Assembly: GCF_018531125.1 (NCBI RefSeq)
Contig: NZ_JAHDSY010000004.1
Source of the DNA: Canibacter zhuwentaonis
GTDB lineage: Bacteria; Actinomycetota; Actinomycetes; Actinomycetales; Microbacteriaceae
Reading direction: 5' to 3' (one strand)
DNA: 64,000 nucleotides
Positions 1 through 7,935 of the stretch are shown here, in pieces. Below the pieces are notes generated by a model, which was not told where the DNA came from, did no database searches, and saw nothing but the letters and a program-made list of their open reading frames with translations. Positions within the stretch are counted from its first letter, which is position 1. Each line of letters opens with the position of its first letter. The translations under genes and the position numbers were made by a program.

Positions 1-1534
1 CGCGGTTTCCTGGCAGGTCAGGATCGGTGTCGGGGGTGTTGCTAAATTCGCCACGCTTGCCCGCCTCAACCTTGGCTTTGACTCGAGCGGCAAGACCGTC
101 GCTGTCGTAGCTGCGGCGATCCTGTTGGCGATTTGAAACCGGTACGCTGTAGTTCTCGGGGTTACCATCCGCTGTGATTTTTGCTAACTCAGCAAGAGAC
201 GCCAAGAAGCGGTCTTTTTCGCGCGCGAACAGCACACTGTTGCTGCTGATCTCAAATACCGCGCTCATAAAGTTTTCCTGGCTGGCGCCTTCTTCGAGGC
301 GGCGGATCAGATAGGCGATTGCAACATCAAATTCCTGCGGTTTTACAACCGGAACGTACAGCAGCAGCGAGCCAACCTCGCGTTTAATAACCTCGGCTTG
401 TGCGGTTGCCATGCCGAGCAGCATTTCAAACTCGATACCGCTTACCGCGTTGCGTTTTTTAGCCAGCAGCCACGCCAGAGCGATGTCAAAGAGGTTGTGA
501 CCTGCAACACCGAGCCGTACGTTTTTAACGCGCTCAGGGTGCAGTGCGTAGTCGATAACTGCTTTGTAGCTGGTGTCTGACTCTTGTTTGGTGCTCCAGG
601 TTGCGCTTTCCCAGCCGTGCAGGGTTGCGTCAACGATCTCCATGGGGAGGTTTGCGCCCTTCACAACGCGCACTTTAATTGGCGCGCCACCGTCAGCAAC
701 GCGCCGCTGCGCCCACTCTTGCAGCTCAATCATTGCGCTGAGAGCATCTGGCAGGTACGCCTGTAGCACAATACCTGCGGATAGCGACTTGAACTCGGGG
801 CGTTCAAGAATCTTGGTGAAAACGGCGATGGTCAGGTCGAGATCTTTGTACTCTTCCATGTCAAGGTTGATGAACTTCTGTTTTGCCTGGTCTTTGATGG
901 CCAGACGGTAGAGGGGGAGTAGCTCCTCTGTGATGTGCGCAACAGCTGCGTCGAATGCCCAGCGGTTGTGGGGGGCAACAGTTGCGGAAACCTTAATTGA
1001 AACATAGTCCACGTCGTCGCGAGCTAGAATCTCGGTTGTTCCCGCGAGTCGCCTGGTCGCCTCTTTCTGCCCGAGAATAGCTTCTCCGAGGAGGTTGATG
1101 TTTAGACCCACTCCGCGCTGTTTGATTTTCGCGATTGCCCGCCCGAGTTTTGCGGGCGTTGCGTCAATAATCAGATGGCTCACCATCTGGCGCAAAACCT
1201 TTTGGGCTATTGGCACAACAACCTGTGGTGCAAGAGGCGCAAGAGTGCCGCCCAGTTTCACTGCGCCGCGCAGTGGGGCGGGCAAAAACTGCGGCGTTAT
1301 CGCCGATATTTCACGCATCTTAGCAGCTGCGGACCGCTTGTCTTCGGGGCGCACAACGCCGTCAACAAAGCCAATGGTGAAGTCGAGCCCGTGCGGATCC
1401 TGTAGCACTCCGGCAAGCTGTTTCGCAGAAGAATCGGTTGGCACGTGTTGCGCTTCGCTAAGCCAGCGCTTGACGAGCTTAATAGCCTCATCGCTTAAGT
1501 CTTGGGGGCGGATGTGGTGAGCGTCGGATGTCAT
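1..1534 (-). CDS. putA: PutA, bifunctional proline dehydrogenase / glutamate semialdehyde dehydrogenase (N-terminal part)
   Basis: Oxidises proline to glutamate in two steps (FAD-dependent ProDH domain, then NAD-dependent aldehyde dehydrogenase). About 511 residues lie in the window; the rest, including the aldehyde dehydrogenase half, is beyond the left edge. The minus strand is open from ATG at 1534 to base 1. The N-terminus carries GFVDGVVRPEDKR, typical of actinobacterial PutA. The ProDH barrel shows VKGANLPMEIVDA near residue 290 and YLIRRLEEGASQENF near 403. At the edge, FSNTPDTDPDLPGNR (about 496-511) is the usual linker into the aldehyde dehydrogenase domain. A second aldehyde dehydrogenase lies upstream on the same strand, so the two may act together in amino-acid or semialdehyde catabolism (inference). 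Confidence 0.93.
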   Translation of the reverse strand, partial: MTSDAHHIRPQDLSDEAIKLVKRWLSEAQHVPTDSSAKQLAGVLQDPHGLDFTIGFVDGVVRPEDKRSAAAKMREISAITPQFLPAPLRGAVKLGGTLAPLAPQVVVPIAQKVLRQMVSHLIIDATPAKLGRAIAKIKQRGVGLNINLLGEAILGQKEATRRLAGTTEILARDDVDYVSIKVSATVAPHNRWAFDAAVAHITEELLPLYRLAIKDQAKQKFINLDMEEYKDLDLTIAVFTKILERPEFKSLSAGIVLQAYLPDALSAMIELQEWAQRRVADGGAPIKVRVVKGANLPMEIVDATLHGWESATWSTKQESDTSYKAVIDYALHPERVKNVRLGVAGHNLFDIALAWLLAKKRNAVSGIEFEMLLGMATAQAEVIKREVGSLLLYVPVVKPQEFDVAIAYLIRRLEEGASQENFMSAVFEISSNSVLFAREKDRFLASLAELAKITADGNPENYSVPVSNRQQDRRSYDSDGLAARVKAKVEAGKRGEFSNTPDTDPDLPGNR

Positions 1535-1618
1535 ACAGGCGAAGCCTTTCTGTTGTTCTGCGTGGATAATCGCGCTTTAAGCGAAACAGTTTTCGCGGGT
1601 GAAATATGTTATACAGGC

Positions 1619-1659
1619 GCAAGGGTGACGCTCGCTTTAGAAACGAACGTCACCCTTGC
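1619..1659 (-). terminator. Strong hairpin between the aldehyde dehydrogenase gene and putA
   Basis: A perfect 12-bp inverted repeat, GCAAGGGTGACG (1619-1630) against CGTCACCCTTGC (1648-1659), can extend by 3 bp after one mismatch. It lies downstream of the stop of the minus-strand dehydrogenase gene and upstream of putA. No U-tract follows on either strand, as is common for actinobacterial hairpins. It probably ends or attenuates transcription from the dehydrogenase gene into putA; a leader element for putA is the alternative. Confidence 0.55.
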
Positions 1660-1677
1660 TCATGCCTGAGCTATCGC

Positions 1678-3033
1678 TTATGCTGCGAAACGGTACAGTT
1701 TTTTGTTGGCAAACTCGTCGATACCGTATTTACCGATCTCGCGTCCGTAACCGGATTTCTTAACGCCGCCAAACGGCACATCAACACCCTCAAGCCCTGA
1801 TGCGTTAATGAACACCATCCCAACATCCAACTGATCGCCTACCTTTTCAGCGCGCCTAACGTCGTCACACATAACAACGCTGCCGAGACCGTATGGTGAG
1901 CTGTTAGCAAGCTTAATTGCCTCTTCGTCGCTGGATACGCGGTAGAGCTGCGCAACTGGACCGAAAAGCTCCTGCGAGTAAACATCCATCTCAGGGGTAA
2001 CTCCCGCAATCACACTGGGAGTGTACCAGTTGCCCTCAGGTCTGTTGTCGCCCACGAGCAACTCAGCTCCCTGATCAAGCGCGTTCTGCACCTGTTTGGT
2101 GAGAGTTTCAGTCGCTTTGGCGCTGGAAAGCGGACCGTAATCACCGTTCTTTGAGCACTGCCCGGCAATTTTTGCCTTGAACTTTTCAGCAAACTCGTCA
2201 TACACGCTGTCAAGCACAACGATACGTTTTGATCCGTTACAGGCCTGCCCGGTGTTTTCCATGCGTCCTGCAACCGCGTACTCAACCGCAGAGTCGATGT
2301 CTTTCACATCGAGTACGATGAACACGTCAGATCCGCCAAGCTCGAGCACGCACTTTTTGAGCGCACGCCCTGCCTGCTCAGCAACGATTGCGCCTGCGCG
2401 CTCTGATCCGGTAAGGGAAACAGCCGCAATACGATCGTCTTTGATAATGTCAGAGATCTGATCGTGGCTTGCGAACACGTTCACATAAGCGCCCTCGGGG
2501 AAACCAGCCGCTTTAAAAAGCTCAGCCAGTGCGAGCGCGGTTTCTGGGCATTGCTCAGCGTGTTTGAGCACAACTGTGTTGCCAACTGCCAACACAGGAG
2601 CTGCGAAGCGCGCAACCTGGTAGAACGGGTAGTTCCAGGGCATAATACCGAGAATAACGCCGAGCCCATGTCGCTTAACAACGGTTTTAAGACCGTCTGC
2701 AACCGAGAGCACATCGTCTTTCAGCCATTCTTCTGCGTTATCAGCAAACGACTCGATAATGCCGGCGGAGAACTCAACCTCGCCTTTACACTGCTCGAGC
2801 GGTTTGCCCATTTCGCGGTGGAAAATAGCCGCGAGTTTATCCTGCCTGTCAAGATGCAACTGGGCTAGTTTCTTGAGGAGTTTGGCACGCTCCGCAACGG
2901 TTGTTTTGCGTGCCCACTCTTGATAGCTCCTGTGAGCTTTTTCGAGCGCCTCCGATATTTCGGCGTCGGTAGCAACGCCGTAGTCGGCGACTTTGTCGCC
3001 GGTTGCTGGGTTTATTACTGCGTAATTAGTCAT
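1678..3033 (-). CDS. NAD(P)-dependent succinate-semialdehyde dehydrogenase family protein
   Basis: Aldehyde dehydrogenase of the short (about 450 aa) succinate-semialdehyde type, like GabD/YneI, oxidising a carboxylic semialdehyde to the acid. Counted from the ATG, it shows the cofactor segment around PWNYPF (near 133-138), the catalytic Glu in LELGGSD (Glu231) and the nucleophile in MENTGQACNG (Cys265). The start is ATG 3033, which has AAAGGG about 8 nt upstream; an in-frame GTG at 3042 would overlap that ribosome site. It is on the same strand as putA and separated from it by a hairpin. The exact substrate cannot be read from sequence; a role next to proline/glutamate or GABA breakdown is plausible. 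Confidence 0.88.
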   Translation of the reverse strand: MTNYAVINPATGDKVADYGVATDAEISEALEKAHRSYQEWARKTTVAERAKLLKKLAQLHLDRQDKLAAIFHREMGKPLEQCKGEVEFSAGIIESFADNAEEWLKDDVLSVADGLKTVVKRHGLGVILGIMPWNYPFYQVARFAAPVLAVGNTVVLKHAEQCPETALALAELFKAAGFPEGAYVNVFASHDQISDIIKDDRIAAVSLTGSERAGAIVAEQAGRALKKCVLELGGSDVFIVLDVKDIDSAVEYAVAGRMENTGQACNGSKRIVVLDSVYDEFAEKFKAKIAGQCSKNGDYGPLSSAKATETLTKQVQNALDQGAELLVGDNRPEGNWYTPSVIAGVTPEMDVYSQELFGPVAQLYRVSSDEEAIKLANSSPYGLGSVVMCDDVRRAEKVGDQLDVGMVFINASGLEGVDVPFGGVKKSGYGREIGKYGIDEFANKKLYRFAA

Positions 3034-3140
3034 AAAGATCACCCTTTCAGTGAACTACCGTGTCTACTGTCACGTACTATTCTGGCACACTTTGTGTCGC
3101 TGAAGTTAGGAATTAACTGAATGCCGCACAAAATGACCCG

Positions 3141-4364
3141 TTATCCAATCGCGCGCGGCGGCTCAATCGTTGAGATTTGCTCGGTATCGGGGATTGGGCT
3201 TGCGTCTTTGTTTTGCAGGTTGGGAACCACGCGGTTACCCAGCAGAGCTACTACGATTGCGCCGGTAACACTCACAAGCGCCACCAGGAACGCGCCGCGC
3301 GGACCGATCTGGTCAATGTAGTACCCGGCCAGGGCTGCGCCAATTGCCGCGCCGACAAGCTGCCCTGTTGCTGTCCACCCGAAAGCTTCTGCGGTCTCGG
3401 AAAATTTCACTGTGGAGCTGACTAGGCTTGCCAGTGCGGCGAATGTCGGGGCAGCTCCCAATCCGCCAACAAAAGCGGCAAAACAGAGCCAGAGCGTGTC
3501 CAGCGAGACCAGGCATAGCGCGTTGCCAACGAGCACAATCGCCATTCTGGCGGGAATGCTCCAGCGGTTGAGGGCGCGATGCCCCACAATCACACCGCCA
3601 ATTAGAGAGCCGCAAGCGTTAAGCCCCAGAATCAATCCGCCCTGTGCGCCCTCGTGCCCGTAGATAGCGACAACTCCCGCCTCAAGAGCCGCGAACGAGG
3701 CAATGTACAAAAATCCAACCAGGGTTGACAGCCGCACCGTTTTGTGCCCGAGCACAGCCCCCATTTTACGCCTGGCGGGCGGAATTGTAACCGAGCCAAC
3801 GGTGGGCGCGGTGATGAGCAGAATGCCGCCAAAAATCGTGATCCCTGCGATGAACAACAGCGCGATTGCCGGGGTTGTTTGAATTGCCATCAAAACCGCG
3901 ACCACCGGGCCGGCAACCCAGATTATTTCCTGCGCGCTTGCGTCTAGCGAATAGAGCCCCGAGAGTAGTTTGCCGGGTACCATTTTGGGGTATATTGTGC
4001 GGGTTGCCGAGGCGATCGGTGGCACTGTGACCCCTAGCACAAACGCGAGCGCAACATAAACGCTTATGGTTGAGTTGACGAGCGCGATGGCGGTCATCGT
4101 GGCGGTGTGGAGCAGGGTTGTGACGAGCAGCACGGGACGCATTCCCCAGCGCCCCAGCCAGCGGCTGGTGACGGGGCCTGTGATAGCCTGCCCGATGCAG
4201 ATTGCGGCCAGCACAATTCCACCCGTGGCGTAGCTGTGAAACTTCAGCTCCATGTGCAGCAGCAGCACAAGCGTGAGCATACCTGCTGGCAGGCGCGCAA
4301 TAAGCTGTGAAACCAGGACGCGCCAGATGCCGGGAATTTTGTGCAGCTGCTTGTAAATATTCAT
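3141..4364 (-). CDS. MFS transporter
   Basis: Integral membrane protein of about 407 residues with roughly 12 hydrophobic segments. A charged, Arg-rich loop near the middle (PPARRKMGAVLGHK) splits it into two six-helix halves, as in the major facilitator superfamily. The short N-terminus (NIYKQLHKIPGIWR) is followed at once by the first helix. The sequence is of the drug or sugar efflux type often found in actinobacteria, but no substrate motif was recognised. ATG 4364 is preceded directly by an in-frame GTG (4367); there is no clear Shine-Dalgarno, so the mRNA may be leaderless. The tail is Thr/Pro-rich and short. Confidence 0.85.
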   Translation of the reverse strand: MNIYKQLHKIPGIWRVLVSQLIARLPAGMLTLVLLLHMELKFHSYATGGIVLAAICIGQAITGPVTSRWLGRWGMRPVLLVTTLLHTATMTAIALVNSTISVYVALAFVLGVTVPPIASATRTIYPKMVPGKLLSGLYSLDASAQEIIWVAGPVVAVLMAIQTTPAIALLFIAGITIFGGILLITAPTVGSVTIPPARRKMGAVLGHKTVRLSTLVGFLYIASFAALEAGVVAIYGHEGAQGGLILGLNACGSLIGGVIVGHRALNRWSIPARMAIVLVGNALCLVSLDTLWLCFAAFVGGLGAAPTFAALASLVSSTVKFSETAEAFGWTATGQLVGAAIGAALAGYYIDQIGPRGAFLVALVSVTGAIVVALLGNRVVPNLQNKDASPIPDTEQISTIEPPRAIG

Positions 4365-4391
4365 CACTTTTTAGACTATTAGAAAAAGTTT

Positions 4392-4547
4392 TTGTGCGCT
4401 ACTTTGCGCAGGAGCACGGCGGATGCGGTTGATACGGCGTGCGCGGTGTGTGAGATGGCTGCGGATGCGGATACGGCGGATGCGCTGCTCGCGGCAGGGC
4501 GTAGTAAACGCCGCCGCTTGTGGTTTGCAGATGAGATTAATTCTTAA
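4392..4547 (+). other. Coding-like remnant or short unrecognised ORF
   Basis: A frame open to TAA at 4545-4547 reads as an Ala/Asp-rich stretch ending RSKRRRLWFADEINS. Base usage (GCG GAT repeats, GC-rich third positions) looks like real coding sequence, but there is no ATG with a ribosome site; only TTG codons at 4392 and 4404 and an internal ATG are in frame. It could be the C-terminal scrap of a decayed gene. Its last bases run into the promoter of the ABC transporter operon. I do not recognise a family. Confidence 0.25.
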
Positions 4548-4570
4548 CTATAATAATGATAATTAATATC
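4525..4570 (+). promoter_or_regulatory. Promoter with overlapping Fur/Zur-type box for the ABC transporter operon
   Basis: A TATAAT hexamer (4549-4554) has TTGCAG 18 bp upstream (4525-4530). Overlapping the -10 and continuing past it is AT-rich DNA whose 19-mer at 4552-4570 matches the classical Fur consensus at 16 of 19 positions; its core is the near-palindrome TGATAATTAATATCA. This suggests repression by a FUR-family metalloregulator. Zur is favoured because related actinobacterial ABC systems are Zur targets, but Fur or Mur cannot be excluded. Confidence 0.6.
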
Positions 4571-4586
4571 AATTAGAGCGTGAGTT

Positions 4587-6194
4587 GTGGAGGATATGCT
4601 TAGAAGAGACAAGCAGCTACTGCGCGGTGCGATCGCCCTCGTAGTGTGCTTTAGTCTAGGTGCGTGCTCACAGCAGGGCGCAGCCCCATCCGTTAATTCC
4701 AAGTTACGAGTTGTTACAAGCACCCAGGTGCTACAGGATATTACTCGCAATATCGCTGGGGATAAAGCCGAAGTTACTGCGGTTGTTCCGGCGGGGGGTG
4801 ATCCGCAGAATTATGATCCCAGTATCCGCGATGTGAGGGCAATTAGCGGGGCGGATGTTGCGCTCACAAACTATGAGCAGTACGAGGATCCGCGGGTTAA
4901 TGCCGCGCTCAAAACCCACTTGCGCGCCGGGGCTGCCCGCGTTGATTTAGTGGAGGAGTCGGTTAAGCACGCCGCAAACGTGATTCCGCTGATTGAGGAT
5001 CAGAGCCTCGACACCGTTTGGCTCGGGCTCGCCTCACGCGGCGCATCCAAGAGCCTACCGCACGACGCGGTCACAGAAATACAGGTGAGGGGCGTTAAAG
5101 GCCCGGGGCGTGCGAGCGGATACATAACCGGCAGTTTTGGCAAGCCGGAACTGTTTTTCAATTCGGCAGACGGTTTTGATGAGGGCAGCGACTACGTTGC
5201 TGACACTGTGCGGCTGCCGGTAACAGCGCACACGCACATGAGCTGGGCTTTCACAGAGCCGGGCATTTACGAGCTTAATATTAACGCGCGCTTGCGCGAG
5301 AGCGCCGGTGCGCCGCCGCAGAAAATAGGCTCTGGGCGGCTTGTTTTTGCGGTGGGAGTGAGCCCGTATCAGGCCGTTAGCGAGACTCGCGAAACGATTA
5401 TTGATGCCGGTCACGCAGATATTACAGCTGATTTGTCGATAATGAAACTGCGGCTGAGCGCGGAGGGTGGATCTAATCACGCGTACTCGCAGGGCGATTC
5501 GCATGCGCACGACACCGCGGCAAAACTGCAGAATGCGGTGATTGCGGTGCCGAGCAAGACCCTGCACAGTGTGCCGCAGGATGAGGGGTATAGCTTCCTG
5601 GGTGAGCCTGGCGCGCAGGTGTATCAGCTGCCGCAGGCCGTTTTGGCGCGGCACAAGCACGGTGAAATAGATCCGCACCTGCTGCACAGCGCGCACAACG
5701 CTCGCAGTTATGTTGCGGCGATTCGTGATGCGCTGATCAAAGCTGATCCGCAAAATGCTGTGACATATCGCGTGAATGCCGATAAGTACAGCGCGAGACT
5801 TGCCACGCTTGACGAGCAGATAACCACGCAACTGGCCGGCGTGCTTGAGTTGAAACGGGTGTTGATAACATCGCAGAACAGCCACGCATACTATGCGGCG
5901 GCGTATGGGTTGCAGGCAGCGGGTTATGTACGGCAGAGCCAGGGTGATGATCCATCGCTAAAAACCTATAAACAGCTTGTACAAACCGTGCGAGACAGCG
6001 GGGCGAACGCGGTTTTTGCGAGCACCCAGGTTGGGCGTGACGTGCAGGATGCTGAGCTGCTGGCCAGACAGGCTGGTATCACCGCGTGTGTGCTACGGGA
6101 TCAGACCCTAGATGGCGAGATTCAGACTTATGAAGCGCTGATGTTGGACAATACTAAAAAAATTGTTGCGTGTTTAAATGGAGCTGGAGGATAG
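4587..6194 (+). CDS. Anchored-repeat ABC transporter, substrate-binding lipoprotein (ZnuA/TroA-like with inserted surface module)
   Basis: Lipoprotein receptor of a cluster A-I (metal-type) ABC importer. A signal peptide ends in lipobox LGAC with Cys27. Residues about 40-130 are the first binding lobe (GGDPQNYDPS at 71-80). Residues about 141-350 are an insert related to the actinobacterial surface-anchored (choice-of-anchor M) module, with VWLGL, VKGPG, HTHMSW and FAVG. The second lobe follows (GEIDPHLLH, AAAYGLQAAGY, RDQTLD). Of the four usual ligand positions only His364 and Asp505 are kept; Gln74 and Gln430 replace His. GTG 4587 or ATG 4596 could start it; GGAGG is very close to the latter. 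First gene of the operon, followed 3 nt later by a surface protein. This matches the known anchored-repeat ABC family (TIGR03772-like). Confidence 0.88.
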   Translation: MEDMLRRDKQLLRGAIALVVCFSLGACSQQGAAPSVNSKLRVVTSTQVLQDITRNIAGDKAEVTAVVPAGGDPQNYDPSIRDVRAISGADVALTNYEQYEDPRVNAALKTHLRAGAARVDLVEESVKHAANVIPLIEDQSLDTVWLGLASRGASKSLPHDAVTEIQVRGVKGPGRASGYITGSFGKPELFFNSADGFDEGSDYVADTVRLPVTAHTHMSWAFTEPGIYELNINARLRESAGAPPQKIGSGRLVFAVGVSPYQAVSETRETIIDAGHADITADLSIMKLRLSAEGGSNHAYSQGDSHAHDTAAKLQNAVIAVPSKTLHSVPQDEGYSFLGEPGAQVYQLPQAVLARHKHGEIDPHLLHSAHNARSYVAAIRDALIKADPQNAVTYRVNADKYSARLATLDEQITTQLAGVLELKRVLITSQNSHAYYAAAYGLQAAGYVRQSQGDDPSLKTYKQLVQTVRDSGANAVFASTQVGRDVQDAELLARQAGITACVLRDQTLDGEIQTYEALMLDNTKKIVACLNGAGG

Positions 6195-6197
6195 CCT

Positions 6198-7190
6198 ATG
6201 TGGCATCGATACGGGCAGTATATACGTCAGGTAGCAGCCGCGATTGGGCTGTTGGCAACGCTTTTAATATCGCCGCTTGTGGCAGCTGGTGGGTTGTTTC
6301 ACGTAGAGGATAACGATCCCGGGCTGGAGCAGGAGATCGACGCGGCTGAGCAGCTGGGCGATGGCAAAGTTGTGCGGGATGACGGGCACGTGGATTTTGG
6401 TCCCACAACCGGGCAGGGCGCGCCGCTACTGCTGATCCGCGATGATAGCGGGGATGCGCCACTGTGGCGTAAGCCAGAGGATGTTGTGCTGTACGCCAAA
6501 GATAATGCGAAGACTATGACTCCGAGTGATGCTGCGTACAGCTTTATTGGTGCGGTCGCGGGCGAGCCGGTGTGGGTGTTGCCACAGACGCAACAGGTGG
6601 GTACTGTGTGGCCAGGCTGGAACACGCAGGAGCCGGCTCTGCTGGCAGTTCTTGGAGCGGGCGTGAAAATGGATGTTCTGGCGGTGCGCGGTCCGGGCGA
6701 GGTTAGTGTTTACCTGCAGTCTGGCAACTTTAGCGAGCCAGATTTGCTGTGGAGCACAACGCAAGAAAAGCTCAGCTCGGTGTGGATAGAAAAGAACTCT
6801 CATGTGCACGCGAACTGGGTTTTCACCAAACCGGGCGCTTATGCAATAGATGTTGCCTTCCAAATGCAGATGGCTGACGGATCAACACAACAGGCAACCG
6901 GCACGCTACAGTTTGCTGTTGGCGATGAAACGGATCCGCTAACCGCGTTCACAGCGACCGGGCAGCCAGAACTGCCTGCCGCACAGCAGAGTGAGACGGG
7001 CGCGCAGGATGCTCCGGCGCAGGCTGGTATACAGTCGCTTGTTGTTGTGCTGATTGCCGTTGTTGGCGCTGTTTTGCTGGGCGCGATTGTGCTGATTCTG
7101 GTTGTGCAGGCGCGCGCGAAAAAGCTCGCAAAAGCCGAGTTTGAAACCGGTGCGCAAACCGTCGTGGGAGGCGATTTGAGTGCTAGTTGA
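6198..7190 (+). CDS. Membrane-anchored surface protein with one choice-of-anchor M module
   Basis: Secreted protein with an N-terminal signal (hydrophobic residues about 12-30), one surface module (about 62-243) and a C-terminal transmembrane anchor (about 280-303) followed by a basic tail (QARAKKLAK). The module shows GHVDFG, the central VLPQ..GTVWPGWNT segment, VRGPG, HVHANWVFTKPG and a closing VGD. No LPXTG sorting signal is present, so the anchor is the membrane helix. It starts 3 nt after the receptor gene and overlaps the ATPase gene by 11 nt, so it belongs to the transporter operon. It may help capture the ligand at the envelope before handing it to the receptor; that is inference from position and shared module. 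Confidence 0.85.
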   Translation: MWHRYGQYIRQVAAAIGLLATLLISPLVAAGGLFHVEDNDPGLEQEIDAAEQLGDGKVVRDDGHVDFGPTTGQGAPLLLIRDDSGDAPLWRKPEDVVLYAKDNAKTMTPSDAAYSFIGAVAGEPVWVLPQTQQVGTVWPGWNTQEPALLAVLGAGVKMDVLAVRGPGEVSVYLQSGNFSEPDLLWSTTQEKLSSVWIEKNSHVHANWVFTKPGAYAIDVAFQMQMADGSTQQATGTLQFAVGDETDPLTAFTATGQPELPAAQQSETGAQDAPAQAGIQSLVVVLIAVVGAVLLGAIVLILVVQARAKKLAKAEFETGAQTVVGGDLSAS

Positions 7191-7935
7191 GCTGCAAAAA
7201 GTAGCTGTTAGGCTTGCAGATCGCACGGTTTTGCAAGATGTTAATATGCGCGCGGGCGCGGGTGATTATGTTGCTCTAATAGGCCCTAATGGCGCGGGCA
7301 AAACAACCCTGCTGCGCAGCATTTTAGGGCTGCAGAAAATAGCTGCGGGCAGCATTCTGTTCACGTCACAAAACGGCAAGCAGAGCACAAGACCCCACGC
7401 GGCAAAAATCGGTTACGTGCCGCAGCGGCATGATTTTGCGTGGGATTTTCCAATCAGCGTGAGCGAAACCGTGATGACGGGGCTGTACGCGCAGCTCGGG
7501 TTTTTGCGCCGGGCAACTCAAGCGCATTACAAAAAAGTGTATGCGGCGCTGCAGCAGGCTGAGATCACAGATTTAGCGGATCGCCCGGTGGCAGAACTTT
7601 CCGGCGGGCAGCGGCAGCGCGTGCTGGTTGCACGCGCACTGGTCAGTGACCCTGAGCTGCTACTGCTTGACGAGCCTTTTACCGGGCTGGATATGCCCAC
7701 GAGTGACGGGTTGCAAACACTGTTTGGCGAGCTAGCAAAAACCGGCAAAACGGTGATTATGACAACGCACGAGCTAATCGGCGCCAAAAACTCTTGTTCA
7801 CACCTGTGTTTACTGCGCGGCACCGTGTACGCGATGGATACCCCTGCCGCGCTTGCCAACAACGCGCGAGCCTGGCAAGAAACGTTTGAAATTGCCAGAG
7901 AGCACCAGCTGCTGGCCGCGTTGGGAGTTAAATAG
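7180..7935 (+). CDS. Anchored-repeat ABC transporter, ATP-binding protein
   Basis: ATPase subunit that powers the importer from the cytoplasmic side. It shows Walker A GPNGAGKTT (about 35-43), Q-loop region VPQRHDF, signature LSGGQ (140-144), Walker B LLLLDEP (160-166) and the switch His in TTHEL. Its length (251 aa) and sequence fit the metal-chelate/zinc ABC ATPases. It starts with GTG inside the 3' end of the surface-protein gene and its stop overlaps the GTG of the permease, so translation is coupled along the operon. Confidence 0.92.
   Translation: MLVELQKVAVRLADRTVLQDVNMRAGAGDYVALIGPNGAGKTTLLRSILGLQKIAAGSILFTSQNGKQSTRPHAAKIGYVPQRHDFAWDFPISVSETVMTGLYAQLGFLRRATQAHYKKVYAALQQAEITDLADRPVAELSGGQRQRVLVARALVSDPELLLLDEPFTGLDMPTSDGLQTLFGELAKTGKTVIMTTHELIGAKNSCSHLCLLRGTVYAMDTPAALANNARAWQETFEIAREHQLLAALGVK

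Noticed and set aside
5055..5885. Minus-strand open frame of 276 codons inside the receptor gene
   Set aside because: No recognisable motifs, and it lies wholly within the lipoprotein gene, whose lobes and lipobox are clear.
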